NCBI RefSeq assembly: GCF_001676875.1
Contig: NZ_JYKA01000002.1
Location: forward strand, 248,001 to 312,000
DNA length: 64,000 bases
Origin: Chromobacterium subtsugae
GTDB lineage: Bacteria > Pseudomonadota > Gammaproteobacteria > Burkholderiales > Chromobacteriaceae
Reading direction: 5' to 3'
Shown here: positions 8,825-18,243 of the stretch, one piece after another
Layout of the letters: each line of letters starts with the position of its first letter
Numbering within the stretch: position 1 is the stretch's first letter
The notes under the pieces: generated by a model
The model's database searches: none
Seen by the model: the letters and a program-made list of their open reading frames with translations, nothing else
What the model was told of the DNA's origin: nothing
Program-made: the position numbers and the translations under genes

Positions 8825-10807
8825 TTACAGCTTGAAGCGCCCGATCAGCGACTCCAGCTCCTCGCCCAGCCGCGCCAGCGCCACCGTGGCCTGTTGCGCC
8901 TGCTCGATGGAGCCGTCGGTCTGCAGCAGCATGGTGTGGATGTTTTCGATGTGGCGGGCGATTTCCTGGCTGGCGCTGGACTGCTCGGCGGTGGAGGCGG
9001 CGATGTCGCCCACCGACTGCACCACCTGCAGCGCGTGGCCGCTGATCTGCTGGATGGACTGCGACGATTCGCCGGCCAGCCTCACGCCCTGGTCCACCTG
9101 TTGCAGCGCGCCGCCCATGCTGTCGGACGCCTGCGCGGTGTCGCGCTGCATGGTCTGGATCACGCCGGAGATTTCCAGCGTGGCCTGGGCGGTGCGCTCG
9201 GCCAGCTTGCGCACTTCGTCCGCCACCACCGCGAAGCCGCGGCCCTGCTCGCCGGCGCGCGCCGCCTCGATCGCCGCGTTCAAGGCCAGCAGATTGGTCT
9301 GGTCGGCGATGTCGCGGATCACCGACACGATGCCGGAAATCTGGTCGGAGCGCTGCTGCATGCCGCCCAACACATCGGCCAGCTGACGCACGGTGCTGGC
9401 GATGCGGCCGATTTCCGCCGCGGTGGCGTCGACATTGGCCGCCGCCTGGCCGGACAGGGCGTCGGCTTCGCGCGCGCGCAGCTCTGCCACCCGCGCCGAT
9501 TCGGCGATGTGGCTGACGCTGACCGACAGCTGCTCGACGCTGGCGGCGGTGGCGTTGGCGGCTTCCGCCTGGCGGGCGGAGCTGCCGCGGATCTGGTCCA
9601 CTTCGCCGGACAGCTGGCGCACCGAGCCGAGCACGTCGCCGGCGTGGCGGCGCACGTCCAGCATCATGTGGCGCAAAGAGCCGGTGAAGGTGTTGAAGGC
9701 GCCGGCGGCCTGGCCGATTTCGTCGCGGCTGGCGATGGCCAGTTCGCGGGTGAGGTCGCCGCTGCCGGAGGCCAGCTCGGTCATCGCGCCCTGCAGCCGG
9801 CCCAGCGGGCGCAGCAGCTGGCTGAGCGTGGCGCCCAGCAGCAGCAGGATCAGCGCCAGGATGCCCAGGCTGATGAAGGCCGACTGCCAGCTGGCGGCCC
9901 GCACCGGGGCGAAGGCTTCGTCCAGCGGGATGGAGATGCGCACCGCCCACGGCGCGCCGGCGTCGCCCACCGTGATCGGCATGATGAAGTGGCGATAGCC
10001 GTCGGCGCTTTCGTATTCGGCCGGCCGGCCTTCCTTGATCGCCGCCTTGGCTTCGGCCGGCAGGTCGGGCGCGGCCTTGCCGTTGAGCGCCGGCTCGCGG
10101 CCCGCCAACTGCACGCCGCCGTTGGAATACAGGCTCATGAAGCCGTTTTGGTACGGTTTGACCTTGGCCGCCATTTCCTGCAGATGGCCCAGCGCGATGT
10201 CGCAGCCGGCCACCCCCAGCACCTTGCCGTTCAGGATCAGCGGGAAGGACAGCGTGCCCATCAGGATTTTCACATCCGGGTCGACATAGGGCTCGGTCAG
10301 CATCGGCTTGCCGGTCTTGCGCGGCTCGGTGTAATAAGCGCTTTCGTCGACGCCGTCGCTGCCCCACACCACGTCCACCTTGCCGGCCTTGCGGAACCAG
10401 TACACGCCGTAGCGGCCGGTATGGTCGTTTTCCGGCTTGCCGGCCAGCTCGGCGTCGCGGCCGTCGAAGGCGTTCGGCTCCCAGTCCACCCAGTAGCCGA
10501 CGGCGTCCGGGTTGTTGGGCAGCTGCCGCTTCACCACTTCCGACAGCAGCGAGCGGCCGTTGGCCGGCAGCGCGGCGCGCACGCCGGTCGCCGCCTCGGC
10601 CATCGCCTGCGCCGAATCGTAAGTCTTGCCCAGCATCCGCTGCACGCGGCCGGCCTCGCTGTCGGCCAGCAGCCGGGCGTGGTCCAGCACCGCGTTTTCG
10701 GCGTTGCGGTAGCTGTTGTAGATGTTGGCGCCTGCCAGCACGATAAAACCGATCAGGATCAGCAGGCCGGAACCGGCCAGTATCTTGCCTTTTATGGTGG
10801 TAATCAT
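8825..10807 (-). CDS. Methyl-accepting chemotaxis protein with dCache-type sensor
   Basis: The 660-residue receptor has a membrane helix at about 8-30, a periplasmic double-Cache-like sensor domain (about 35-330; note [19 protein letters not shown] and [14 protein letters not shown]), a second membrane helix at about 340-360, a HAMP domain, and a cytoplasmic signalling domain. The signalling domain carries the conserved hairpin tip ([20 protein letters not shown]). It reports ligand binding to the CheA/CheW system. The frame is open far upstream, but ATG 10807 has AGGGGAG and starts right before the first membrane helix. dCache receptors often bind amino acids, but the ligand is not predictable. 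Confidence 0.93.
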   Translation of the reverse strand: MITTIKGKILAGSGLLILIGFIVLAGANIYNSYRNAENAVLDHARLLADSEAGRVQRMLGKTYDSAQAMAEAATGVRAALPANGRSLLSEVVKRQLPNNPDAVGYWVDWEPNAFDGRDAELAGKPENDHTGRYGVYWFRKAGKVDVVWGSDGVDESAYYTEPRKTGKPMLTEPYVDPDVKILMGTLSFPLILNGKVLGVAGCDIALGHLQEMAAKVKPYQNGFMSLYSNGGVQLAGREPALNGKAAPDLPAEAKAAIKEGRPAEYESADGYRHFIMPITVGDAGAPWAVRISIPLDEAFAPVRAASWQSAFISLGILALILLLLGATLSQLLRPLGRLQGAMTELASGSGDLTRELAIASRDEIGQAAGAFNTFTGSLRHMMLDVRRHAGDVLGSVRQLSGEVDQIRGSSARQAEAANATAASVEQLSVSVSHIAESARVAELRAREADALSGQAAANVDATAAEIGRIASTVRQLADVLGGMQQRSDQISGIVSVIRDIADQTNLLALNAAIEAARAGEQGRGFAVVADEVRKLAERTAQATLEISGVIQTMQRDTAQASDSMGGALQQVDQGVRLAGESSQSIQQISGHALQVVQSVGDIAASTAEQSSASQEIARHIENIHTMLLQTDGSIEQAQQATVALARLGEELESLIGRFKL

Positions 10808-11328
10808 TCGTCTCCCCTTGCCTTGCCAACGCCGCCCCCGCGGCGGGCGGATGCCGGTTCCGCCGTTATAGCATTCGCATGTGTCTTCATGGCGAGGCCG
10901 CCGCACGGCGCGCCCCGACCTTCGAAGGTAACGCAGCCGGCGACGCGGCACAAAGGAAGGATTACCGCCGGCTACCAGCGCGCGCGTTTGAACAGGCTGA
11001 GCTGGTTGACGCGGAACAGCCGCGCCGGGCGCTGGCTGCCCCCTGGAACGGGTCGGTGGCCAGCCGCGAGCGGAAGACTTTCCACTCCGGCGTGGACGGC
11101 GAGACGGTGAACTTCGACAAGGACCCCGCCATCGATGACGACATCCAGAAATCCGCCAAGGGCTTGGCGCGGGTGAAAGAAGCAGATAGCCGCTTCGTGC
11201 TGAGCCAGCAACAAATGCCGGAACAGGCGGCCGGCGGCTGCAGGCTGCGTGGCGCTCTCCACCGCCAGGCGCCGCAGACTGGCGCTGAGCCGGCCCCGCC
11301 GGACGTCTGGCGGGAACCGGCGCCTGGC
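10808..11328. other. Intergenic region without a recognisable gene
   Basis: This 521-base stretch lies between the chemoreceptor start and the end of the carrier-protein operon. Several frames are open, for example a 96-codon minus-strand frame at 10972-11262, but none shows a known motif, a convincing ribosome site or plausible composition. High GC leaves many frames open by chance. It may hold the chemoreceptor promoter near 10810-10880 or gene remnants. Confidence 0.5.
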
Positions 11329-12603
11329 TTACACCGCTTCCGCCGCCTCGGCCAACGGCTCGGCTTCGAAGCGCACCGCGGCGGCGGCCTGATCCAGCGC
11401 CGCCTTGCACGCCGCCTCGCTATCGCCATAGGCGGTCAGGAAAGCGTAACGACCGGAGACGCGCGGGAAATACAGGGTATGTCCCGGCTCCACCAGCAGG
11501 CACACGTCGTCGACATTCTCCGGCAACGCGTCGCGATCCACCGCCAGCGCCTGGACCACGCAGTCGCCGTCCGGATACAAGAAACGGACGGCGGCCGTGC
11601 GTTGACGGGTCCGAGCCACATCCGGTGCGCGCCCGCAAGCCACCGCCACAGCCACCGCGCCGGCGCGGATGCCGCTGGAAATGCCACCAATATACGGAAT
11701 CATGTCGCCGCCCAGACGCGAATTGATTTCGATGATCTTCGGCCCTTTCGCGGTCAGCATCAGCTCGGTGTGCGTAATGCCGTTGCGGAAACCCACCGCG
11801 CGGTGCGCGCCTCCCAGCACGGCCAGGAATTCGGCATCCTCCAGCAGGGGATCGTGGCCGTGAATCACGTGGCCGATCTCTTCGAAATGGGGGAAAAAGC
11901 CAGTTTCCTTGCGCGCGACGAACAGAGGATGCATCCGGCCGTCCACCCAGGCTACGTCCACGCTGACCTCCTCGCCAGTCATGTACTCCTCGATCAGCAC
12001 GCTGCTTTCATAGCGGGTATAGCCGCTGCCGGCCAGCAGTTCGCAATGCTGGTCGACATGCTGCATGGCGGCGGTCAATTCCGCCTCGTCGTTCACCAGC
12101 GTGACGCCGTAGCTGCCCCCCAGGCCACGCGGCTTCACGATGACCGGATAGCCGATGCGGGCGGCGGTGGCGACCGCCTGCCCGATGTCGGCCACCAGCA
12201 CCGACTCCGGCTGCGGCACCGCGGCGGCGGCCAACGCCTGGCGGGTTTCATGCTTGTCGCGGCAGCGCGCGTAGGCGTCCGTTTCGCCGCCAGGCAGACC
12301 CAGCGCCGCGGCGACCCGCGATGTCGGCACCATCCGGATCTCGTCCCAGCAGATCAGGCCATCGATCTTCCGCGTGGCCGCCAGCGCCAACGCCTCCCGC
12401 GCCATCGCCTCGGCGTCCAGCGTGTTCACCAGCGTGTATCCGTTCAGATAGGGGATCTGCCAGGTCGGCGCAGCATCGGTGAACAGCCAGACATTCGCCT
12501 CCTCTACGATTTGCCGCAGCAGGTATTCGCGATAGAGGTGAAAGCCAGTGGAAATCACCAGGACGGTCGGACGTTGCTGATTGATGGATTTCAATTCCGT
12601 CAT
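11329..12603 (-). CDS. ATP-grasp ligase (second of the cluster, carboxylate-amine ligase type)
   Basis: The 424-residue ATP-grasp enzyme has a pre-ATP-grasp Rossmann-like domain, the ATP-binding lysine region [32 protein letters not shown] and the metal-binding [20 protein letters not shown]. It resembles ATP-grasp enzymes that form peptide or amide bonds through acyl-phosphates. It is the last gene of the leftward operon, 63 bases after the MFS exporter gene. With the other ligase at 15212 it is a candidate for joining the unusual amino acid to partner residues without an NRPS. Substrates are not predictable. Confidence 0.85.
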   Translation of the reverse strand: MTELKSINQQRPTVLVISTGFHLYREYLLRQIVEEANVWLFTDAAPTWQIPYLNGYTLVNTLDAEAMAREALALAATRKIDGLICWDEIRMVPTSRVAAALGLPGGETDAYARCRDKHETRQALAAAAVPQPESVLVADIGQAVATAARIGYPVIVKPRGLGGSYGVTLVNDEAELTAAMQHVDQHCELLAGSGYTRYESSVLIEEYMTGEEVSVDVAWVDGRMHPLFVARKETGFFPHFEEIGHVIHGHDPLLEDAEFLAVLGGAHRAVGFRNGITHTELMLTAKGPKIIEINSRLGGDMIPYIGGISSGIRAGAVAVAVACGRAPDVARTRQRTAAVRFLYPDGDCVVQALAVDRDALPENVDDVCLLVEPGHTLYFPRVSGRYAFLTAYGDSEAACKAALDQAAAAVRFEAEPLAEAAEAV

Positions 12604-12666
12604 TTCTATGTCTCTTTCCTTGCCGTAACGGTTACGCAGGCCCGCGCGCCGCGAGCCCGCTCTTGC

Positions 12667-13860
12667 CTATTTGGCGCCGGACAACTGCTCGGCCAGCGGC
12701 ACGCGCTTCTTGACGCTGGCGAAGCTCACCACCGCGCACAACAAGGCCAGGCCGGCGACAATCAGCCAGTTCAGGCCCGGGCGTCCCATATGGCGCGACA
12801 GGTCGAACAGCAAGCCGGCCAGGAACGAACCCAGCATGTTGCCTAGGCTGCGGAAGAAGTGCATCGCGCCCATCGCGCGGGATAGCCGATCGGCCGGGAT
12901 CTTGGCCGAAACCCACATATCAAACGAAGGCGTGAACAGGATGTCGCCCAGGATCACGATCAGGCAGCCCGCCACCACCCAATAGGCGGAGACGCCCATC
13001 CCGAACATCAGATAGGCGGCGCTCATGCCGATGAAGGCAATCGCCATCACGTAGCCAGGCGGGAAACGGCCGTTGAAGAAACGGAAGATCGGCATCTGCA
13101 GCAACAGCATCGCCACGCCGGTGATCCAGAACGGAACCGTCAGCGGCAGCTCCTTGACATAAGCCTGCATATGCAAGGGCATGGAGACGACGAAGTTGAG
13201 AGACAGCAGCCAGAACAAGCTGGACAACAGGAAGTAGAAGGTCCCCTCTCCCAACTCCAGCCCTTTCAAGATGCCGGCGTTGAACAGCGGCACGTCGCGC
13301 TTGGGCGGATGGGTCTCGCCCGGAATCACGAAGTACGCGGCGATGCAGTAGCCGATGAACAGCAGGAACACCACCAGGAACACCAGCGGCATCTGGGCAT
13401 TGCTGAACAGGCCGCCAGCCAGGGCGCCGAGGATGATGCCGGACTGGGATGCCAGCTGGAAGCTGGAAAACGCCTTGGCCCGAGCCGCTTCCGGAAATTC
13501 GCCCAGCACGTTCTTCAGCCCGGGGAAGGAGGTGCCCGAGCCGAAGCCCACGAAGAAGGCCAGCGCGCTATAGGCGACGACGTCATGCGCGAAAGCCATC
13601 AGGCCCAGGGCCACCGCCTCCACCAGGATGCCGATGACGATGCCGTGGCGCTTGCCGACCCGCGCCGAAAATCCCTCATAGCTGAAGGTGGCGCTCAAAC
13701 GGCCGACATAGGTCATGAACATGACGAAGCCGGCCCAGAACCCGCTGTAGCTTGATCCCAAGGTGGCGACGAGGTGCGGAAAATAGATGAAATTCCCAAT
13801 ACCCGCCAACGCGATGCCGATATTGATGCCATACATGGTGCGTCTATGTTGCGGTGTCAT
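12667..13860 (-). CDS. MFS transporter, likely exporter of the cluster product
   Basis: The 397-residue protein fits 12 membrane segments with MFS loops (for example RVGKRHGIVIG between helices 2 and 3, and SRAMGAMHFFRSLGNMLGS). Its start codon overlaps the stop of the amidohydrolase gene (ATGA), so the two are translationally coupled within the biosynthetic operon. Export of the final product is the natural reading of the context; uptake cannot be excluded. Confidence 0.85.
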   Translation of the reverse strand: MTPQHRRTMYGINIGIALAGIGNFIYFPHLVATLGSSYSGFWAGFVMFMTYVGRLSATFSYEGFSARVGKRHGIVIGILVEAVALGLMAFAHDVVAYSALAFFVGFGSGTSFPGLKNVLGEFPEAARAKAFSSFQLASQSGIILGALAGGLFSNAQMPLVFLVVFLLFIGYCIAAYFVIPGETHPPKRDVPLFNAGILKGLELGEGTFYFLLSSLFWLLSLNFVVSMPLHMQAYVKELPLTVPFWITGVAMLLLQMPIFRFFNGRFPPGYVMAIAFIGMSAAYLMFGMGVSAYWVVAGCLIVILGDILFTPSFDMWVSAKIPADRLSRAMGAMHFFRSLGNMLGSFLAGLLFDLSRHMGRPGLNWLIVAGLALLCAVVSFASVKKRVPLAEQLSGAK

Positions 13861-15215
13861 AGCGAGACTTTCCCTTTGGTCGCGGAAGCGCGTCTGGAGT
13901 GAATGAATTGCGCGATGCGCGCGCGGTCCACCGCGATGCCGCGGACCACGGTCTCATCCGGCAAGGCGCCGGTCGCCGCATCGGCGTCGCGAAACAGGTT
14001 GAACGTCGCGGCGGCCCCGACTGCGAACGGCTCAGTGGCGGCGCGCCCAGCCAGCAGCTCGAAAAAGCGGCGGCCGTCGAGACAGGCGTTGGTCTGCAGC
14101 GCGACGTCGGCCCGGCCCCGCCGCTCCGCCAGCAGCCTCAATTCGGCCAGCAGGCTGTAGCCATGGAAGCCGCCGGCGTTGCCGGCGTCGGTTCCCACTC
14201 GCAGGGCGCCGCGGGCCAGCGCGGCGCGGCTGTTCTGCCGCATGGCGCGCAGCGCGCCGGTCCGGGTTTCGAAACAGTTGCGGGCGACGCCGAACGGCTG
14301 CTCGATGCCCGCCACGAAATCGAGGTTCGCCGCATCCTGCGTCTGCACGAAGCCGGCATGGCCATATTCGTCCAGAAACTCCTCGCGGCTCATCACCATC
14401 GGCCGCAAGCCCGACAGCGTCGAGACGAAGGATGCCCCCGGCAGGTTCGCCCAGTCGGCATCGCTCAGTTCGACATCGCGCACGGCGTGGGCGAAATAGC
14501 GGAAACCGAAGCGATAGGCCAGCAGCACCTCCTCGCGCGTATTGCAGTCCAGCACGCAAGGGATGCCGCGCGCCGCCACCGCCTTGGCCAGCGCCTCCAG
14601 CAGCGGCGCCGACAGCCGGTTGAACTTGACCGGCGAGCCAGGCTGCTCGACGCCATCGGTGAACATCACTTTCAGGAAGCTCGCGCCCAGCTTGGCGTTG
14701 GCCTCCAGAATCGTATCCAGGTCGCTCTCGCAGCCCAGCATGAACACCGGCGACGGAAACTCGGTGCCGTGCGCGCCCTTGCCGTCATAGCCGCACATCG
14801 CGGTAATCGCGTAGCCGCAGTGCGCCACCTCCGGATAGGGCAGCCAGGACGCCGCCGCCGCGTCCTGCCAGCGCTGCCGGACCAACGGAAACCCAAACAT
14901 GTCCACCACCTGCGTCACCCCGTGGTAGAGGTATTGCAGCGCCACCAGTTCAGGCTCGTCTATGCTGTCGTCGAAATTGGCGGGCAGCGCGATATGCGCA
15001 TGGCACTCGGTATACCCCGGCCACAGACTGGCCGCCGGCTTGGCGCCGGCCGCCGTTTCGCCGACCGCCCGGATGGAGGCAAAATGCCCATCCTCCACCT
15101 CCACATCGAACAGCTGCGACGAGTCAAGCACCGGAATCGCCACCCGGCGCAGCGCGCGGCGGGCGCCGTCGCCCGCAGCCGTCGCCGGCCTGCTTTCGGC
15201 AACGGCTGCGCTCAC
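13857..15215 (-). CDS. Metal-dependent amidohydrolase-superfamily protein
   Basis: The 452-residue protein has the amidohydrolase metal site: CHAHI (HxH) after strand 1, a possible bridging lysine in GASFLKVMFTDG, a histidine in FRYFAHAV and an aspartate in VGTDAGN. This is the imidazolonepropionase/prolidase-like branch, which hydrolyses C-N bonds in amides or cyclic ureas. It starts with GTG at 15215, overlapping the TGA of the preceding ATP-grasp gene (GTGA). In this cluster it could trim a protecting group or open or close a ring; this is inference. Confidence 0.8.
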   Translation of the reverse strand: MSAAVAESRPATAAGDGARRALRRVAIPVLDSSQLFDVEVEDGHFASIRAVGETAAGAKPAASLWPGYTECHAHIALPANFDDSIDEPELVALQYLYHGVTQVVDMFGFPLVRQRWQDAAAASWLPYPEVAHCGYAITAMCGYDGKGAHGTEFPSPVFMLGCESDLDTILEANAKLGASFLKVMFTDGVEQPGSPVKFNRLSAPLLEALAKAVAARGIPCVLDCNTREEVLLAYRFGFRYFAHAVRDVELSDADWANLPGASFVSTLSGLRPMVMSREEFLDEYGHAGFVQTQDAANLDFVAGIEQPFGVARNCFETRTGALRAMRQNSRAALARGALRVGTDAGNAGGFHGYSLLAELRLLAERRGRADVALQTNACLDGRRFFELLAGRAATEPFAVGAAATFNLFRDADAATGALPDETVVRGIAVDRARIAQFIHSRRASATKGKVSL

Positions 15216-16465
15216 TTCGCCACCCCTACCGCCAGTTCCAGATGAATGCTGTCCAGCGCGGCCTCGCAGCGCTGATTGACCTGCTCGCGGCTATCGCCGG
15301 TGAAGACCATGTGGCCGAGCCAATCGAAATTGCTCTTCGACAGACGGGAAACGGGACGGCCCGGCGCCCGGTAGCTCAGCGCATCGTGATAGCCGGGCAA
15401 GGTCTTCAGTTGGGAGAAGTCGATCTTGGACAGCGTGCCGTCCACCGGCGAGCCAAACCACCGGACGCTGGCGACGACATCGCCGGGCACCGGATGCTCG
15501 GGCGTCTCGCCCAGCGCCTGGCGGATCACTTCCAGGTACGGATCCACGCCGCTGGACAGTTGCATCAGGCTGGGCACAACGCCACCGATCAGACGGCCGT
15601 TGACCTCGCACAGTACCGGGCCATCCTGGCTCAGCAGGTATTCGGTGTGGATGAAGCCGAAGTCCACGCCCAAATGCGTCAGCACCTTCTCGTTCATCGC
15701 AAACAGCTCGTCCTGCAGCGGATGGCCCTTGAAATAGGTGGCGCCCATTTCAATGAAGTAGGGGAAACCGCTCAGCGCGCGGTCGGTGATGCCCAGGTTG
15801 ACCACCTTGCCGCCCTGCTGCACGCAGGCTTCCACCGACACCAGCTCGCCCTCGACGAATTCCTCGACCAGGATGTCAGGAATGCGCACCACGCCGCGGC
15901 CGTAATCGGTGATCTTGGCCAGCTCGGCCAGGTATTGCTCCAGGTCTTTTTCATTGGTCAGATGCAGCACATGCAGGCTGGCCGTGCCATCCGACGGCTT
16001 GACCACGCAGGGGAAACCGATTTCGCGCACTGCCGCCTCCACCTGCTGCGGGTCGCTGACATGCGCGAAGCGTGGCTGCCGAACGCCGGAGCCGGCCAGC
16101 TTGGTGCGGGTGCGGTGCTTGTGGCGGGCATTCAGCGCGCCTTCCACGCTCATGCCCGGCAGGCCCAGCGCCTGCGCCACGGTGGCGGTGTGGACAGTGT
16201 GGTACTCGCTATAGGTGGCCACGCCGTGCACCGGCTTCTCGGCATGCAGGCGCTTGGCCAACGCCAGCAGCGCATCGATGACGAAAGCGTCGTCGGACTT
16301 GATCACGCGGCAGCGAGGATGCTCGAAAGCGGCCTTGGCCAGCGGCGATACGTTCAGGTAGAAATCCGGGTCCGCCGAGACCAGCGTGACGTCATGGCCC
16401 AGTTCCAGCGCGTTTGCGATGCCGGCGATGCCATTGGGATTGCATTCGATCATCAAGATATGCAT
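15212..16465 (-). CDS. ATP-grasp ligase (first of the cluster)
   Basis: The 417-residue protein has an N-terminal Rossmann-like domain (MHILMIECNPNGIAGIANAL) followed by an ATP-grasp domain with FPCVVKPSDGTASLHV, DILVEEFVEGELVSVE and FIHTEYLLSQDGPVLCEVNG, giving the Mg-ATP ligands. It looks like an L-amino-acid-ligase or carbamoyl-phosphate-synthetase-like peptide ligase. AAGGA precedes ATG 16465. It sits between the split transketolase and the amidohydrolase, so it likely acts late, on the released unusual amino acid. Confidence 0.85.
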   Translation of the reverse strand: MHILMIECNPNGIAGIANALELGHDVTLVSADPDFYLNVSPLAKAAFEHPRCRVIKSDDAFVIDALLALAKRLHAEKPVHGVATYSEYHTVHTATVAQALGLPGMSVEGALNARHKHRTRTKLAGSGVRQPRFAHVSDPQQVEAAVREIGFPCVVKPSDGTASLHVLHLTNEKDLEQYLAELAKITDYGRGVVRIPDILVEEFVEGELVSVEACVQQGGKVVNLGITDRALSGFPYFIEMGATYFKGHPLQDELFAMNEKVLTHLGVDFGFIHTEYLLSQDGPVLCEVNGRLIGGVVPSLMQLSSGVDPYLEVIRQALGETPEHPVPGDVVASVRWFGSPVDGTLSKIDFSQLKTLPGYHDALSYRAPGRPVSRLSKSNFDWLGHMVFTGDSREQVNQRCEAALDSIHLELAVGVAK

Positions 16466-16480
16466 TTTTTGATTCCTTGT

Positions 16481-17425
16481 TCAATGAGATAGGTCGCCGG
16501 CGCGCCGAGCAGCGGCCGGGAGCAATTGTTCTATGCGCTGGCGCAGCGACTCGCTGGTAAAGCCCAGCGAGGCCAGCACTTCCTCGTGCGAGCCGCCGAC
16601 GCCGGGCCAGCCCTCGCCGCAATTGAAGGAGTGCACGCGGACTTCCGGCAACAGCAGCGCCAGGGCCGAGCCGATGCCGCCTTGCGCGCGATGCTCCTCC
16701 GCCACCAGCACGGCATCGAAGCCGGCCAAGCCCGCCGCGGCCTGGGCCAGCGCCTCGCTATCCAGCCGCCACAAATGCGCGTGCGCGAATTCGGCGCCCT
16801 GCTCCCGCGCCGCCAACACCGCCGCCGTGGCCATTTCCCCGGCGGAGACCACCGCCAGCGTCGGCGCGGCCGAACCGGAGGCCGCCTGCCAGACGATGCC
16901 GTGCCGGTCTCGTTCTCCGTCCAGGCTGGCATAGGCGCCGTTTCTGCCCAGCCGCATGTAGAACGGGCCCGGGGTTTCGGCCATCAAGCGCACCGCTTGA
17001 CGCGTCTCCTCCTCGCCGTAAGGCGCCAGGATGCGGATGCCAGGGAAAGACTGGACGATGGCCAGATCCTCCAGGCAGTGGTGCGTGGTGCCGAACCAGC
17101 CGCCGGCCACGCCGGCGTAAGGCGCAACCACCTTGATGTTGGCCGCCATATAACCCATCGACAGCTTCATGCTTTCCGCCGCGCGCAGCACCGCGAACGG
17201 CGCGAAAGTACTGAAGAACGGCGTCAAGCCGTTGAAGGCCAGCGCGGTGGCGCAATCGATGGCGGCCGCTTCGGCGATGCCGAGATTGAAGAAACGGTCA
17301 GGATGGGCGCTCTGGAACGGATGCTTGGCGCCACCCAGATCCCCCTCCAGGCAGACGATGGCGGCGTCATCCACCGCCAGCCGCGTCAGTTCTTCCCGAT
17401 AAGCAATTCGACCAGCCAGACTCAT
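16481..17425 (-). CDS. Transketolase C-terminal subunit (split transketolase of the LysW-type cluster)
   Basis: The 314-residue protein has the pyrimidine-binding transketolase domain (LGIAEAAAIDCATALAFNG with the ThDP-activating glutamate) and the C-terminal transketolase domain (about 185-310). ATG 17425 overlaps the stop of the N-terminal subunit gene by four bases and has GGAAGGAG upstream, so the two halves are coupled. A split transketolase inside a LysW-type cluster matches the vazabitide A pathway, where a transketolase pair adds a two-carbon unit to a carrier-bound glutamate semialdehyde. That function here is inferred by analogy. Confidence 0.9.
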   Translation of the reverse strand: MSLAGRIAYREELTRLAVDDAAIVCLEGDLGGAKHPFQSAHPDRFFNLGIAEAAAIDCATALAFNGLTPFFSTFAPFAVLRAAESMKLSMGYMAANIKVVAPYAGVAGGWFGTTHHCLEDLAIVQSFPGIRILAPYGEEETRQAVRLMAETPGPFYMRLGRNGAYASLDGERDRHGIVWQAASGSAAPTLAVVSAGEMATAAVLAAREQGAEFAHAHLWRLDSEALAQAAAGLAGFDAVLVAEEHRAQGGIGSALALLLPEVRVHSFNCGEGWPGVGGSHEEVLASLGFTSESLRQRIEQLLPAAARRAGDLSH

Positions 17426-18243
17426 GCGATGGTCTCCTTCCATTTTTTGGCGACTGCCGGCTTCAGCACCGCATAGTGGCAGGCGGGATTGTTCTCGATC
17501 GCGCCGACGCCCTTGCCCTTGACGGTATCGGCGACGATGGCCAGCGGCCGGTCGCCCCTGGCGTCATGCGCATCGATGATCGCGCCCAGCGCCGCCGGAT
17601 CATGGCCGTCGGCCTGCGCGCAATCGAAGCCGAAGGCCTCGAAACGCCTGAGCAGATCCGGCATCGGCGAAATCTCGTCGACCGCGCCGTCGTTCTGCCC
17701 GCCGTTTCGATCGACGATCACGATGAAGTTACCCAGCCCTTTGCCGCTGGCCAGCTGGAACGCCTCCCAGCAAAGGCCCTCCTGCAATTCGCCGTCGCCG
17801 GCCACCGCGATCGCCCGGCGCCGGTCGCCCTTGATCCGGCGTGCTAGCGCCCAGCCGACGCCGTAAGCCACTCCGTGGCCCAGGCTGCCGGTGGCGAAGC
17901 GCACGCCGGGTATCTTGTGGTTGGGATGGCCGGTCAGGATGGAACCGGCCGCGCCATAGCTGGCGACCGGGTCCTCCGGCATGATGCCCAGGTGGTGCAT
18001 CACCGCGTACAGGCCGGCAGCGGCGTGCCCCTTGCTGAGGATCACCTCGTCACCCGCCGCGCGGTCTACGCTGGCAAAGGCGGCGATCAGGATGTCGGCC
18101 ACAGACAGGCTGCCGCCGATATGGCAGCCGGTCGGCGTCGCCGCCAGGTCGACGATGGTGCGCCGCACGCGGCGCTGCAATTCGTCCAGCCCGACCTTGT
18201 CCCATGCGGCGGACTGGGCGCCGGTTTCGATGATCTCGCTCAT
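17422..18243 (-). CDS. Transketolase N-terminal subunit (split transketolase of the LysW-type cluster)
   Basis: The 273-residue ThDP-binding domain has the conserved LSKGHAAAGLYAVM, TGSLGHGVAYGVGWALA and the GDGELQEGLCWEA metal/diphosphate motif followed by a V(D)RN segment. It pairs with the C-terminal subunit encoded just downstream to make a complete transketolase. Its ATG 18243 overlaps the TGA of the kinase-deacylase fusion gene and has a GGGGAGG ribosome site. The genes on both sides are carrier-protein pathway enzymes, so it is unlikely to be the housekeeping pentose-phosphate enzyme. Confidence 0.92.
   Translation of the reverse strand: MSEIIETGAQSAAWDKVGLDELQRRVRRTIVDLAATPTGCHIGGSLSVADILIAAFASVDRAAGDEVILSKGHAAAGLYAVMHHLGIMPEDPVASYGAAGSILTGHPNHKIPGVRFATGSLGHGVAYGVGWALARRIKGDRRRAIAVAGDGELQEGLCWEAFQLASGKGLGNFIVIVDRNGGQNDGAVDEISPMPDLLRRFEAFGFDCAQADGHDPAALGAIIDAHDARGDRPLAIVADTVKGKGVGAIENNPACHYAVLKPAVAKKWKETIA

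Noticed and set aside
8055-10829. Large minus-strand frame overlapping the LysR and chemoreceptor genes
   Set aside because: It runs in another frame through the well-supported chemoreceptor and LysR genes and has the Arg/Gly-rich composition of a shadow frame.
10962-11429. Minus-strand frames between the chemoreceptor and the ATP-grasp gene
   Set aside because: They overlap each other and the end of the ATP-grasp gene, show no motif and no good ribosome site.
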